From: Litorivicinus lipolyticus
GTDB taxonomy: Bacteria; Pseudomonadota; Gammaproteobacteria; Pseudomonadales; Litorivicinaceae
Reading direction: 5' to 3'
NCBI RefSeq assembly: GCF_009650135.1
Contig: NZ_CP045871.1
Coordinates: forward strand, 62,001 to 126,000
Length of the DNA: 64,000 bases
Within the stretch, counting starts at the first letter, position 1. Each line of letters starts with the position of its first letter. The notes beneath the pieces were generated by a model. It was not told where the DNA came from. It searched no databases and saw nothing but the letters and a program-made list of their open reading frames with translations. Of this stretch, positions 1 to 6,608 are shown piece after piece. A program made the translations under genes and the position numbers.

Positions 1-519
1 CGATGGTGTGTCACCTTGCCAGTTAGTCTCCGGTACCTGCAAAGCAAGCGACTCAACCCATTCAAGCTTTACTTCCTTCGGCTCGAGTCGACTCAGCCAC
101 TTTACCCAATTAACAACCCTAAGAGAGATACAGTAAGGCTCCCAGCCGTTGCCCTGCAAAGGTCGATTAGCTGCTATCCACCTATCAACCAGTTCGCAGC
201 ACAATACGGAACGCTCATTTGCACCTATGGCATTGAGATCCTCTTGATAATGCAGGTTGTACAGCCACAGCTTGGGGAACTCTTCTAAATTCCAATCACC
301 GCCTAGCAATGCCGTCTCACCTAAAAAGGTAAAAGTTCGTCCATCGAAGGTAGATGGCTGTGCAAACATCAGCCCAGGCCAAGCAACAAGAGAACCACGG
401 AGCTCTGGACTACTATGAATCGACAGCTTCGGTTTACGACAACGGTAAAACAGCCTGTAAGCTACTTGCCTAAACTTGAGGTAGCGTAGCGTGCGTACTA
501 ACCGATAGAACCTTCTCAT
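1..519 (-). CDS. Heparinase II/III (alginate lyase-like) family protein, N-terminal part
   Basis: The reverse strand is open from an ATG at 519 to the window edge, giving 173 residues of an unfinished protein. Residues WLYNLHY (about 88-94), then a run ending in GNGWEPY and VVNWVKW, match the helical N-terminal domain of heparinase II/III-like proteins that accompany exopolysaccharide clusters. Family members usually run 600 residues or more, so the catalytic part lies outside the window. The start overlaps the preceding oxidoreductase stop by four bases (ATGA), indicating translational coupling. In such clusters the protein is thought to act on or trim the nascent acidic polysaccharide in the envelope; that role is inferred. 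The family call rests on recalled motifs, not on a search. Confidence 0.72.
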   Translation of the reverse strand, partial: MRRFYRLVRTLRYLKFRQVAYRLFYRCRKPKLSIHSSPELRGSLVAWPGLMFAQPSTFDGRTFTFLGETALLGGDWNLEEFPKLWLYNLHYQEDLNAIGANERSVLCCELVDRWIAANRPLQGNGWEPYCISLRVVNWVKWLSRLEPKEVKLEWVESLALQVPETNWQGDTPS

Positions 520-1146
520 CGTGGCTGCGCGCGCAGAATCTCGGCCACTTCAATTGAAACGCGGGCAACTTCGAATATCTCTTCAACAGGTATCGGTGGG
601 ATACCATTCTTTATCCCATCTAGGAATGCAGATGCACACTGGCGCTGCCCTTTATCCTGCTTCCACGAGTTCATCTTCTTAAAGCCTTTCCAGTGAAAGC
701 CCCTAAGCTTGCGGAAATTGTCCAATTGCAGAACGCTACCGGATGCAAACACTTCAACTCGCTCTTTGGGAAAGCTGGACGCCCCGTTGGCGAGATAAAA
801 AATCGTGCCGAATGAACCATCTGAAAACCCCAAGGTTATGCTGGCTTTATCCTCAGTAACTGGCACACCGGGATGCTCACCCATACGTCGCGCTTGAATG
901 GACACAATCTCGCTATCGGCCAGATAACGCATCAGGTCGATAAAATGGCAGGCTTCTCCAATAATACGCCCACCACCAACGGCATTATTCTGTGTCCAGT
1001 GATCGGCAGGGATAGCACCCGCATTCATGGTCATGATGAATGACTTGGGCTCTTTCACTGCGTCCAGCAGGGCTTTCATTTTCTGAACCTGCGGGGAGAA
1101 ACGACGGTTAAAGCCGACCATCAACTGAGGACTATAGGGCTGCAGC
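516..1146 (-). pseudogene. C-terminal fragment of a bi-domain Gfo/Idh/MocA oxidoreductase
   Basis: About 205 codons match the C-terminal domain of the roughly 700-residue bi-domain oxidoreductases of exopolysaccharide clusters. Landmarks are LMVGFNRRF, NAGAIPADHW, GGGRIIGEACHFIDLMR, LQLDNFRKL and QDKGQRQCASAF. The zinc-dehydrogenase half, the NAD-binding half-fold and the usual start are all missing. Instead, the frame runs at about 1132-1146 into the 5' part of an epimerase gene, shifted by one base relative to it. The C-terminus is intact and is coupled to the heparinase-like gene by an ATGA overlap. The fragment cannot bind NAD(P) and is presumably non-functional. A true genomic deletion or an assembly join would look the same here. 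Confidence 0.75.
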
Positions 1147-1449
1147 GAATGTCGTTGCCGTATCACCGTGTACCAAAACGACATCAGGCTGAAAAGATTC
1201 TAAAATCGGCTTCAAACCGACAAGAATTGAAGTCGTTACATCGTTTAATGTCTGTCGAGGCTTCATAATATTGAGATCAAAGTCTGGTTCTATCTCAAAC
1301 AAATCCAAAACCTGATCAAGCATCTGCCGGTGTTGAGCCGTCACACATACCCCGGAAACGAATCGATTGTCGGCATCAAGGGCATGGACCAGGGGTGCCA
1401 TTTTGATTGCTTCAGGCCGCGTTCCAAATACTGTTAATATTTTTTTCAC
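1132..1449 (-). pseudogene. wecB: N-terminal fragment of UDP-N-acetylglucosamine 2-epimerase
   Basis: Starting at GTG 1449, the protein opens with [18 protein letters not shown] and continues through [15 protein letters not shown] and [15 protein letters not shown], the unmistakable start of non-hydrolysing UDP-GlcNAc 2-epimerase (UDP-GlcNAc to UDP-ManNAc). The family is about 370 residues long; here only 105 remain before a TAG at 1132-1134, inside the join with the oxidoreductase fragment. The catalytic region and the remaining substrate-binding residues are lost. I chose the GTG because MKK(V/I)LTVFGTRPE is the family's normal start; an upstream in-frame start would add 15 atypical residues. 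The region upstream is AT-rich, suggesting this was the first gene of an acquired operon. Confidence 0.8.
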
Positions 1450-1960
1450 AATATATCTACATCCAACAAATAAAATATATTTTTTAATTATCACGACAAA
1501 CCTAATAAGGAAGCTTACACCCCAAATGGAGCGTTTACATTATCGTTGATAGATCTTTTATGGAATCCAGAAATTATCTAAATATATGCTTTTCAATTTT
1601 AATATTCGATAAGAGACGTTGTCGAACTTTATAAATCTGCACCCTCGCTACACGGGTTGGCGTATTGTCTTACATTCGTAAGAGGGTTGACGTACCGAAG
1701 ATTGAAATAATTCGCGTCGGGCATGGAGCGTCGGGCATGGAGCGTGGGGCGTGGGGCGTGGGGCGTGGGGCGTGGGGCGTGGGGCGTGGGGCGTGGGGCG
1801 TGGGGCGTGGGGCGTGGGGCGTGGGGCGTGGGGCGTGGGGCGTGGGGCGTGGGGCGTGGGGCGTGAGAAAATATTTTTTGCCGTATCCATGAAATCAGGG
1901 CCGCTTAAAAAACTACGTTAACTAAGCGTTTAGAGTCTGATCAACACCCGATAATTGCCA
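1450..1960. other. AT-rich gene-free stretch with a heptamer minisatellite
   Basis: No convincing gene lies here. Positions 1450-1640 are clearly richer in A and T than the rest of the window and presumably carried the promoter of the truncated wecB operon. The middle (1714-1867) is a tandem repeat listed separately. The apparent reading frames over the repeat (PHAPRPT-like on the minus strand, GAWGVGR-like on the plus strand) are products of the 7-base period and are not considered genes. The last 90 bases precede the AbiEii stop and show no recognisable terminator. Confidence 0.6.
1714..1867. repeat. Heptanucleotide tandem repeat, about 22 units, G-quadruplex-prone
   Basis: Seventeen consecutive perfect copies of GCGTGGG occupy 1742-1860. 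They are preceded by two alternating pairs of the variants GCGTCGG and GCATGGA (1714-1741) and closed by one GCGTGAG unit (1861-1867). The plus strand therefore has a run of four Gs every seven bases with three-base spacers, the classical pattern for an intramolecular G-quadruplex; the minus strand is correspondingly C-rich. Because 7 is not a multiple of 3, all frames read the same seven-residue period. Such arrays change length by replication slippage. Degenerate units at the edge and perfect units in the core suggest recent expansion. Confidence 0.95.
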
Positions 1961-2887
1961 TTATCGCTCAGCCAGCGATCCTGCGCGCTTGCCATGGCCA
2001 TACAGTGCTCGCTCCAACGCCCGGAGTAATTCGACAGTGGTAAGCCCTGCATGAGTCAAAAACTTCGGCTTGCCGAGCGTACGCTCATAGGCTTCGGTCG
2101 GAACGAACCGCCGCATCTCCGCTTCGAACTTTCCGTCGGCCACTAGTTGCGGAAGCGTTTCGATGCGAGATGCGAGAAGAGCCTGATAGCTGTCTAAGCC
2201 GTAGTCTTTTATCTTCTGGTTTACCAAGTCCGGTGACCAAATAACGTTTTGCCGCCCGAGCCACAGTAGATCCCAGATATCTCGGTATCGGACATATTTT
2301 TCCGAGGCAACAAACGACACCAATTTATCGGCCATGATTTCAGCCCGGGACTCGGTCAACACTAACGTGTCTTGGTAGCCGGCGGGCAGGAACGCGTAGT
2401 TTTGCGCCAGCGCCCGAGGTTCACGCGAGTAGGCATCGACCGCACCCACTTCTAGCTTTATTTTTTGCTTGGGCAAATCGCGGCGCGCCGGCGACGTCGT
2501 GACCGCCACTTGCCACTTATCTACTTTGATCCCTTCATAACCAGGCTCTTGCAGGAGTAACTTCGGCACCTTGACCTCTACCGGCAACCCGTATCGTGGT
2601 CCTAAATAATCTTCCACACACTGGCTGATATCTCGGAGGCTTTTTGCATCAAAGCCGCGCCCCCCGGCGAAGTCCAAATCCTCACTCAGGCGCAGACTTC
2701 CATAGCAAAGCCTTAACGCGGTCCCGCCTTGGAACGTGAGCTGATCCAGCAATCCCGCTTCGTCCAGACAAAACAAAATGTCATAGTGAAGAATTTCTTT
2801 TTCGATAACAGGCCGTTGAGCTTCATCGCCACTCGACTCTAACGCCATTTGAACTAAGTCATCAAAGAGCGGCATCGAAATGTTCAT
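1961..2887 (-). CDS. abiEii: AbiEii/AbiGii-family nucleotidyltransferase toxin
   Basis: This 308-residue protein is the toxin of an AbiE (type IV) toxin-antitoxin pair. It shows the four family motifs in order: GGTALRL with the acidic pair in SEDLDF (residues 54-73), KLEVGAVD (144-151), EIMADK (183-188) and RDIWDL (202-207). Family knowledge: these are DNA polymerase beta-like nucleotidyltransferases; characterised relatives use nucleotides to modify RNA, including tRNA 3' ends, and cause reversible growth arrest or abortive phage infection. The gene starts inside the upstream antitoxin gene (26-base overlap), a typical AbiE arrangement. All motif residues look intact, so activity is plausible. 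The neighbourhood of gene fragments and a recombinase suggests horizontal acquisition. Confidence 0.9.
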   Translation of the reverse strand: MNISMPLFDDLVQMALESSGDEAQRPVIEKEILHYDILFCLDEAGLLDQLTFQGGTALRLCYGSLRLSEDLDFAGGRGFDAKSLRDISQCVEDYLGPRYGLPVEVKVPKLLLQEPGYEGIKVDKWQVAVTTSPARRDLPKQKIKLEVGAVDAYSREPRALAQNYAFLPAGYQDTLVLTESRAEIMADKLVSFVASEKYVRYRDIWDLLWLGRQNVIWSPDLVNQKIKDYGLDSYQALLASRIETLPQLVADGKFEAEMRRFVPTEAYERTLGKPKFLTHAGLTTVELLRALERALYGHGKRAGSLAER

Positions 2888-3398
2888 CCACCAAGTGAAG
2901 GTTTCGCCCCACGCGCCTCAAATCAGCAAGTGCGGATTTCGCAGTCGCAAGGCGAAGGGGACGCCCTACATTCGCGCTCCGAGTTAGCAAATCAAATGTC
3001 GATCGGGCCGAGTGTGTAAACTCTATAACGCCAAAAGGCGTGGCTATTTCAGACGTCCGCCCGTCGGTCATAACCGTGAGTCGATTCACTGGAATTTGAG
3101 AGATCAGCCCATGCTCCGCCAACGCCGACTCGAGGCTCACGTAACAAACGTCGCCGCGCCGCACGGTGGCCGCTATCTCTTCCAAGAGGTGTGCACGTTT
3201 TGCTCGCCCTTTTCTGAACACATAAACGTCTCGGCAAGCTTGCGTAAGTTTACCGGTGTTCTGAAGACGCTTTAATGTCGACCGAAACCCCGATTGGGTC
3301 GAGTCTCTAAACACTTTTTTCAGATCACGACTTCGGTAGACGCAACGCCCTTGCTCCTCGAACGCCTGCAAGATGTCGACCGCTTCGGTTAGTTTCAT
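2862..3398 (-). CDS. abiEi: AbiEi-family antitoxin, transcriptional regulator
   Basis: A 178-residue protein whose N-terminal 60 or so residues resemble the winged-helix antitoxin domain (a short helix block, then SRDLKKVF and FRSTLKRLQNTGKL), followed by the AbiEi C-terminal domain (YVSLESALAEHGLI, TVMTDGRTSEI, GVIEFTH). In characterised AbiE systems the antitoxin does not bind the toxin but represses the operon by binding inverted repeats in its promoter, and neutralises toxicity through its C-terminal domain. I chose ATG 3398 over an upstream TTG (3425) because the latter would put the inverted-repeat operator inside the coding region and adds residues atypical for the family. No strong ribosome-binding site precedes either start. 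It overlaps abiEii by 26 bases. Confidence 0.87.
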   Translation of the reverse strand: MKLTEAVDILQAFEEQGRCVYRSRDLKKVFRDSTQSGFRSTLKRLQNTGKLTQACRDVYVFRKGRAKRAHLLEEIAATVRRGDVCYVSLESALAEHGLISQIPVNRLTVMTDGRTSEIATPFGVIEFTHSARSTFDLLTRSANVGRPLRLATAKSALADLRRVGRNLHLVDEHFDAAL

Positions 3399-3402
3399 GC
3401 CG

Positions 3403-3450
3403 TTAAGTCTACATGAATGATTCAAAAAAGCATCACTTTCGTAGACTTAA
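3403..3450. promoter_or_regulatory. Putative AbiEi operator: perfect 10-bp inverted repeat
   Basis: TTAAGTCTAC at 3403-3412 and its exact complement GTAGACTTAA at 3441-3450 are separated by 28 bases and end four bases before the abiEi ATG. Known AbiEi proteins autoregulate through paired inverted repeats just upstream of the operon. The spacing between arm centres (38 bases) is close to three and a half helical turns, so two antitoxin molecules would not sit on exactly the same face. Location and symmetry are seen directly; binding is inferred. Confidence 0.6.
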
Positions 3451-3506
3451 TGGGGCCGGCGCGGAGTGGCACATCACACAAAGCACTTCGGTTGGACTAC
3501 CGAGGC

Positions 3507-3539
3507 CTATTCGGCAAACGTAAGCTTCGTCCAACTCAC
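3507..3539 (-). pseudogene. Stub of a YoeB/RelE-type toxin gene
   Basis: A GTG at 3539 overlaps the stop of the antitoxin remnant by the usual four bases (GTGA) and reads MSWTKLTFAE before a TAG at 3507-3509. The opening MSWxxxxF is how YoeB-type mRNA interferases commonly begin. After the stop no toxin sequence can be recognised, and the abiEi operator begins about 57 bases downstream. This appears to be the residual 5' end of a toxin gene truncated when the AbiE segment arrived or by later deletion. With ten codons, the assignment depends mostly on the upstream antitoxin remnant. Confidence 0.5.
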
Positions 3540-3655
3540 CAATCAAGCGCAGTAGATATTTCGTCCAACGGGGCGGCCATACCCTCGCGGATGGATTCAC
3601 GCATCCCAGGGACAGACAGTAGAAACAATGTTTCGTTGATCGCGTCCCAAGCTTC
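3536..3655 (-). pseudogene. C-terminal remnant of a Phd/YefM-family antitoxin
   Basis: The frame reads EAWDAINETLFLLSVPG, then MRESIREGMAAPLDEIS and a terminal TALDW before TGA. This is the C-terminal toxin-neutralising tail of one YefM/Phd subgroup, normally about 85 residues long. Only 39 codons survive; an in-frame TAG at 3656-3658 and unrelated sequence stand where the DNA-binding N-terminal half should be. The stop overlaps a GTG that begins a YoeB-like stub, preserving the standard antitoxin-toxin order and coupling. No function is expected. It marks an older toxin-antitoxin locus next to the intact AbiE pair. Confidence 0.72.
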
Positions 3656-3712
3656 CTAGGCCGTACCAAACGCCATCGCCATCACCCACGCTGGGTGTTT
3701 GGGGAGTTAACG

Positions 3713-4582
3713 ATGATCGGCGAGCTATTCGAGCGTTTCGACGGCGCCTACGCTGAAAACACTATCCGTGCCTATCGCAGCGACTTTAACGACTACGCCG
3801 GGTGGTGCGACAAACAGGGTCTGGCGGCCCTTCCGCCCAATGGCGCACAACTGGCGGACTACGTCACGGACATGGCCAGTCGGCTCTGTATCGCCACCAT
3901 CCAGCGCCGGTTGGCCAGCTTGGGCAGTCTGTTTCGCCTGCTCGAGCTTAACGACCCGACCAAAGGCGCCGACTGTCAGCTGGCGTTTAAGCGCGCCAGA
4001 CGCCGATACGGCGCCCCACCCAAACAAGCCACGCCGCTGACGCGCGAGCTTTTAGAGCCCCTATTGGACACCTGCGACAACAGCGTGGTCGGACGGCGCG
4101 ACCGGATCATGCTGCGGCTGGGTTATCACAGCCTACGCCGACGCTCCGAACTGGTCGCATTTCGGTTTGACGATTTGATTCAAACCCCAGCCGGCACCGT
4201 GCGGCTGCACTTGCGCCGCTCCAAAACTGATCAGTTTGGCCAAGGCAAGCAACTGGCCCTGCCGGCGGACCTGATCGACCAGATCAGTCAGTGGCGCCAA
4301 ACCGTTAACGGACGATCCGACTTCATTGTGTGCACGCTGGTCAACCAACAACCGGTTAATCGGCCGCTGGAACCGGCGCGGGTTAATCAAATATTGCGCC
4401 AACGCCAGGCGATGGCGGGGATTGAGCTGGCAAAGCCACTGTCCGGCCATTCATTTCGCGTCGGCGGGGCGCTGGATTTACTGCGCCAAGGCATGTCATT
4501 GGAAAAGATTATGCTGAAAGGCGGTTGGAAATCCGAGTCCACCGCCCTTCGCTATCTGCGTGAATGGGTAGACGAGGAATAG
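3713..4582 (+). CDS. Tyrosine recombinase/integrase
   Basis: This 289-residue enzyme has a SAM-like N-terminal core-binding domain (about 1-100; TIRAYRSDFNDYAGWC) and a C-terminal catalytic domain. The active-site set is complete: Arg near 143 (SLRRRSEL), Lys171, His246-x-x-Arg249 (GHSFR), Trp272 in the position often held by His, and the nucleophile Tyr281. The start is ATG 3713 because GGGGAG at 3701-3706 sits six bases before it; a GTG at 3695 lacks such a site. It stands alone, without an excisionase, and ends 14 bases before the convergent udg stop. It resembles integrases of genomic islands or phage-like elements. No tRNA or direct-repeat attachment site was found around it. Confidence 0.9.
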   Translation: MIGELFERFDGAYAENTIRAYRSDFNDYAGWCDKQGLAALPPNGAQLADYVTDMASRLCIATIQRRLASLGSLFRLLELNDPTKGADCQLAFKRARRRYGAPPKQATPLTRELLEPLLDTCDNSVVGRRDRIMLRLGYHSLRRRSELVAFRFDDLIQTPAGTVRLHLRRSKTDQFGQGKQLALPADLIDQISQWRQTVNGRSDFIVCTLVNQQPVNRPLEPARVNQILRQRQAMAGIELAKPLSGHSFRVGGALDLLRQGMSLEKIMLKGGWKSESTALRYLREWVDEE

Positions 4583-4596
4583 CCGTTGCCGGGCGT

Positions 4597-5916
4597 CTAA
4601 CGCCCAATCCCCACGTAATGGAAACCACGCCGGCGCAAACGCTCTGGGTTGTACTGATTTCGCCCATCAAAGATCACCGGCGCCGCCATCAGCCGCTTCA
4701 GCGCGTCAAAATCGGGCTGGCGGAAGATGTTCCACTCGGTCGCCAAAATCAGCGCATCAACCCCCTTGGCGGCGGCGTATTGGTGCTCCGCCAGCGTCAC
4801 GGACCCGGCATCCATCAACGGCTGTAAATCTCGCTTGGCTTCACCCATCGCGACCGGATCGTAGGCGTAAACTGTTGCGCCTAACGCTGTTAAGCCCTGA
4901 ATAATGACGAGCGCCGGCGCTTCGCGCATGTCATCGGTGCCGGGCTTGAACGACAGCCCCCAAACACCGAAGGTCTTGCCGCTCAAATCATCACCGAAGT
5001 GTTCGACGATGCGCTCAACTAAACGCTGCTTTTGCAGTTCATTGCGCGCTTCGACTGCATTTAATACATGGGCATCGAAGTCGACGGATTTAGCCGTGCG
5101 CACCAAGGCTTTGACGTCTTTGGGGAAGCAACTGCCGCCGTAGCCGATGCCGGGGTAAATAAAGCTATACCCAATACGGCTGTCGCTGCCGATGCCGCGG
5201 CGGACCGCTTCAACGTCCGCGCCCAAACGTTCACATAAATTGGCGATTTCGTTCATGAAACTGATCTTGGTCGCCAACATGGCGTTGGCCGCGTACTTGG
5301 TCATCTCGGACTCGCGGATGCCCATAAAAATAAGCTTTTCGCGAACATGACTGAAGGGCTCGTACAACTCGCTCATCACGTCGCGCGCGCGCTCACTGTC
5401 GGTGCCAACCACAACGCGGTCCGGGCGCATAAAGTCCTCGACCGCGGCGCCTTCTTTAAGGAATTCAGGGTTGCTAACCACGTCAAACGGCACGTCCCGG
5501 GTCAAAGCGCCTTGGACGGCCTCGCGGACCTGATCGGCCGTGCCTACCGGCACCGTCGACTTGGTCACGATCACCGCGTAACCCGTCAGCGCGGCGCCAA
5601 TGGCGCGTGCGACCGCTAAAACCGCGGTTAAATCTGCACTGCCGTCTTCGCCGGGCGGTGTACCGACGGCAATCATGACCACCTGGGCGCCATCCACTGC
5701 GGCTGCCACGTCATCGGTAAACTGCAGCAAACCGCTGTCGACGTTGCGGGCGACCATGTGGTCAAGACCCGGTTCGTAAATCGGGACGCCACCGGCACGT
5801 AACACGTCCAATTTGGCAGGATCGTTATCGACGCAGGTCACACGGTTACCGCGCTCGGCGAAACAGGCCCCGGTCACAAGCCCGACGTAGCCGGTGCCGA
5901 TAATGGTCAGATTCAT
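4597..5916 (-). CDS. ugd: UDP-glucose 6-dehydrogenase
   Basis: A 439-residue cytosolic enzyme that oxidises UDP-glucose twice with NAD+ to UDP-glucuronic acid, a precursor of acidic exopolysaccharides and LPS decorations. The N-terminal Rossmann motif is GTGYVG (7-12); later come GTPPGEDGSADL (85-96), the Lys207/Asn211 pair in MTKYAANA and the catalytic Cys263 in GGSCFPKDV. Length is normal for bacterial enzymes (about 440). It lies downstream of a co-oriented EPS-associated MarR regulator gene with a 127-base gap that holds an 8-bp inverted repeat. Context ties it to capsule or exopolysaccharide production, whose other genes are only partly present at the left edge. Confidence 0.97.
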   Translation of the reverse strand: MNLTIIGTGYVGLVTGACFAERGNRVTCVDNDPAKLDVLRAGGVPIYEPGLDHMVARNVDSGLLQFTDDVAAAVDGAQVVMIAVGTPPGEDGSADLTAVLAVARAIGAALTGYAVIVTKSTVPVGTADQVREAVQGALTRDVPFDVVSNPEFLKEGAAVEDFMRPDRVVVGTDSERARDVMSELYEPFSHVREKLIFMGIRESEMTKYAANAMLATKISFMNEIANLCERLGADVEAVRRGIGSDSRIGYSFIYPGIGYGGSCFPKDVKALVRTAKSVDFDAHVLNAVEARNELQKQRLVERIVEHFGDDLSGKTFGVWGLSFKPGTDDMREAPALVIIQGLTALGATVYAYDPVAMGEAKRDLQPLMDAGSVTLAEHQYAAAKGVDALILATEWNIFRQPDFDALKRLMAAPVIFDGRNQYNPERLRRRGFHYVGIGR

Positions 5917-6043
5917 TTATTCCCTTAATCTCAATAAGTAAGCCCGCCGGGGCACTGTCACAGCAATTAACAGCGCCGGCCGTCGACAGCCACCTTAGCT
6001 TACTTGCCCATGTGCGGACTCGCGACCGCGGTACAGGGTAACG

Positions 6044-6376
6044 TCATGAACGGCCATCTCGATCCAGACGCCCTTCCAGCGCACGGATCTCGAGGCTTAA
6101 CTTGTCGAACTCTTCACGCTTACGCGCCAACAAACGCGCCGCCAGCGACAAACGTTCAGCCACACCCGTTGGTGTCAGCACGTAAATGTAGCCGGACTTA
6201 TTCTCGGATCGGGCAAACCGCTCGGCTCGTATCCAGCCCGCCTCGACCAACGCCTTTAATGAGTAGTGCGTTTTGCCCAGCGTCAAACCCAGTTTTTGGG
6301 CCATCTCGCGTTGCGTCAGGTCGGACTTATCGCGAATCAGCTCGAGCACTTGGTACTGGGAGTCTTCAGGAATCAA
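6044..6376 (-). CDS. MarR-family EPS-associated transcriptional regulator
   Basis: This 110-residue protein carries a winged helix-turn-helix (DLTQREMAQKLGLTLGKTHYSLKALVEAGWI, shown here as about residues 19-48) followed by a charged coiled-coil-like tail (RLLARKREEFDKLSLEI). That architecture is the small MarR-like family found at exopolysaccharide loci of the exosortase type. The adjacent downstream gene is UDP-glucose dehydrogenase, so the likely role is control of polysaccharide gene expression. No ATG is available; TTG at 6376 gives a normal family N-terminus, and the next codon, ATT, cannot be excluded. A 21-bp palindrome at 6450-6470, about 75 bases upstream, is a candidate site for autoregulation. 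Confidence 0.8.
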   Translation of the reverse strand: MIPEDSQYQVLELIRDKSDLTQREMAQKLGLTLGKTHYSLKALVEAGWIRAERFARSENKSGYIYVLTPTGVAERLSLAARLLARKREEFDKLSLEIRALEGRLDRDGRS

Positions 6377-6449
6377 AGGCGATCTCGAATTTAACAGGAG
6401 GTAGAACGGCTACCGCAGCGCGATGTCGATGACACCCCACGAAGTATGT

Positions 6450-6470
6450 TCTGTTTTGATACTAAACAGA
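6450..6470. promoter_or_regulatory. Inverted repeat upstream of the MarR-type EPS regulator
   Basis: TCTGTTT (6450-6456) and AAACAGA (6464-6470) form a perfect 7-bp inverted repeat around a 7-base spacer. MarR-like dimers typically bind palindromes of about this size, and the site lies upstream of the regulator's start, where autoregulation would be expected. The palindrome is seen directly; binding is inferred. The remainder of the gap between waaA and the regulator (6377-6608) shows no gene. Confidence 0.4.
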
Positions 6471-6608
6471 GTACTCAGGAAGTGTCCGCTCGACAAGGAA
6501 AATTGGCAGGCTGCTTTGTGACGCGATGGGTATTTATCGGAATGAAGTCAATGGCCGGTTGTAATAGCGTATTACGTGGTTAAACACAGTCCCACTCCTT
6601 AACCCGAC

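Noticed and set aside
478..497. GGTAGCGTAGCGTG, similar to the ops element used by RfaH
   Set aside because: It is inside the heparinase-like coding sequence, downstream of the operon start, in the opposite orientation to the operon, and has an insertion relative to the ops consensus.
1648..1892. Long open frames on both strands over the heptamer repeat (PHAPRPT and GAWGVGR periods)
   Set aside because: A seven-base repeat without stops is open in every frame; there is no ribosome-binding site, no similarity and no coding context.
3491..3535. GTTRRRY and RYYYAAC motifs suggesting an integron attC site
   Set aside because: The motifs match, but their order is reversed compared with attC (AAC should come first), the adjacent recombinase is not IntI-like, and no cassette array is present.
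6422..6532. Small frame MSMTPHEVCSV... on the plus strand after AGGAGG
   Set aside because: The AGGAGG is more than 20 bases from the ATG, the frame spans the palindrome upstream of the regulator and encodes nothing recognisable.
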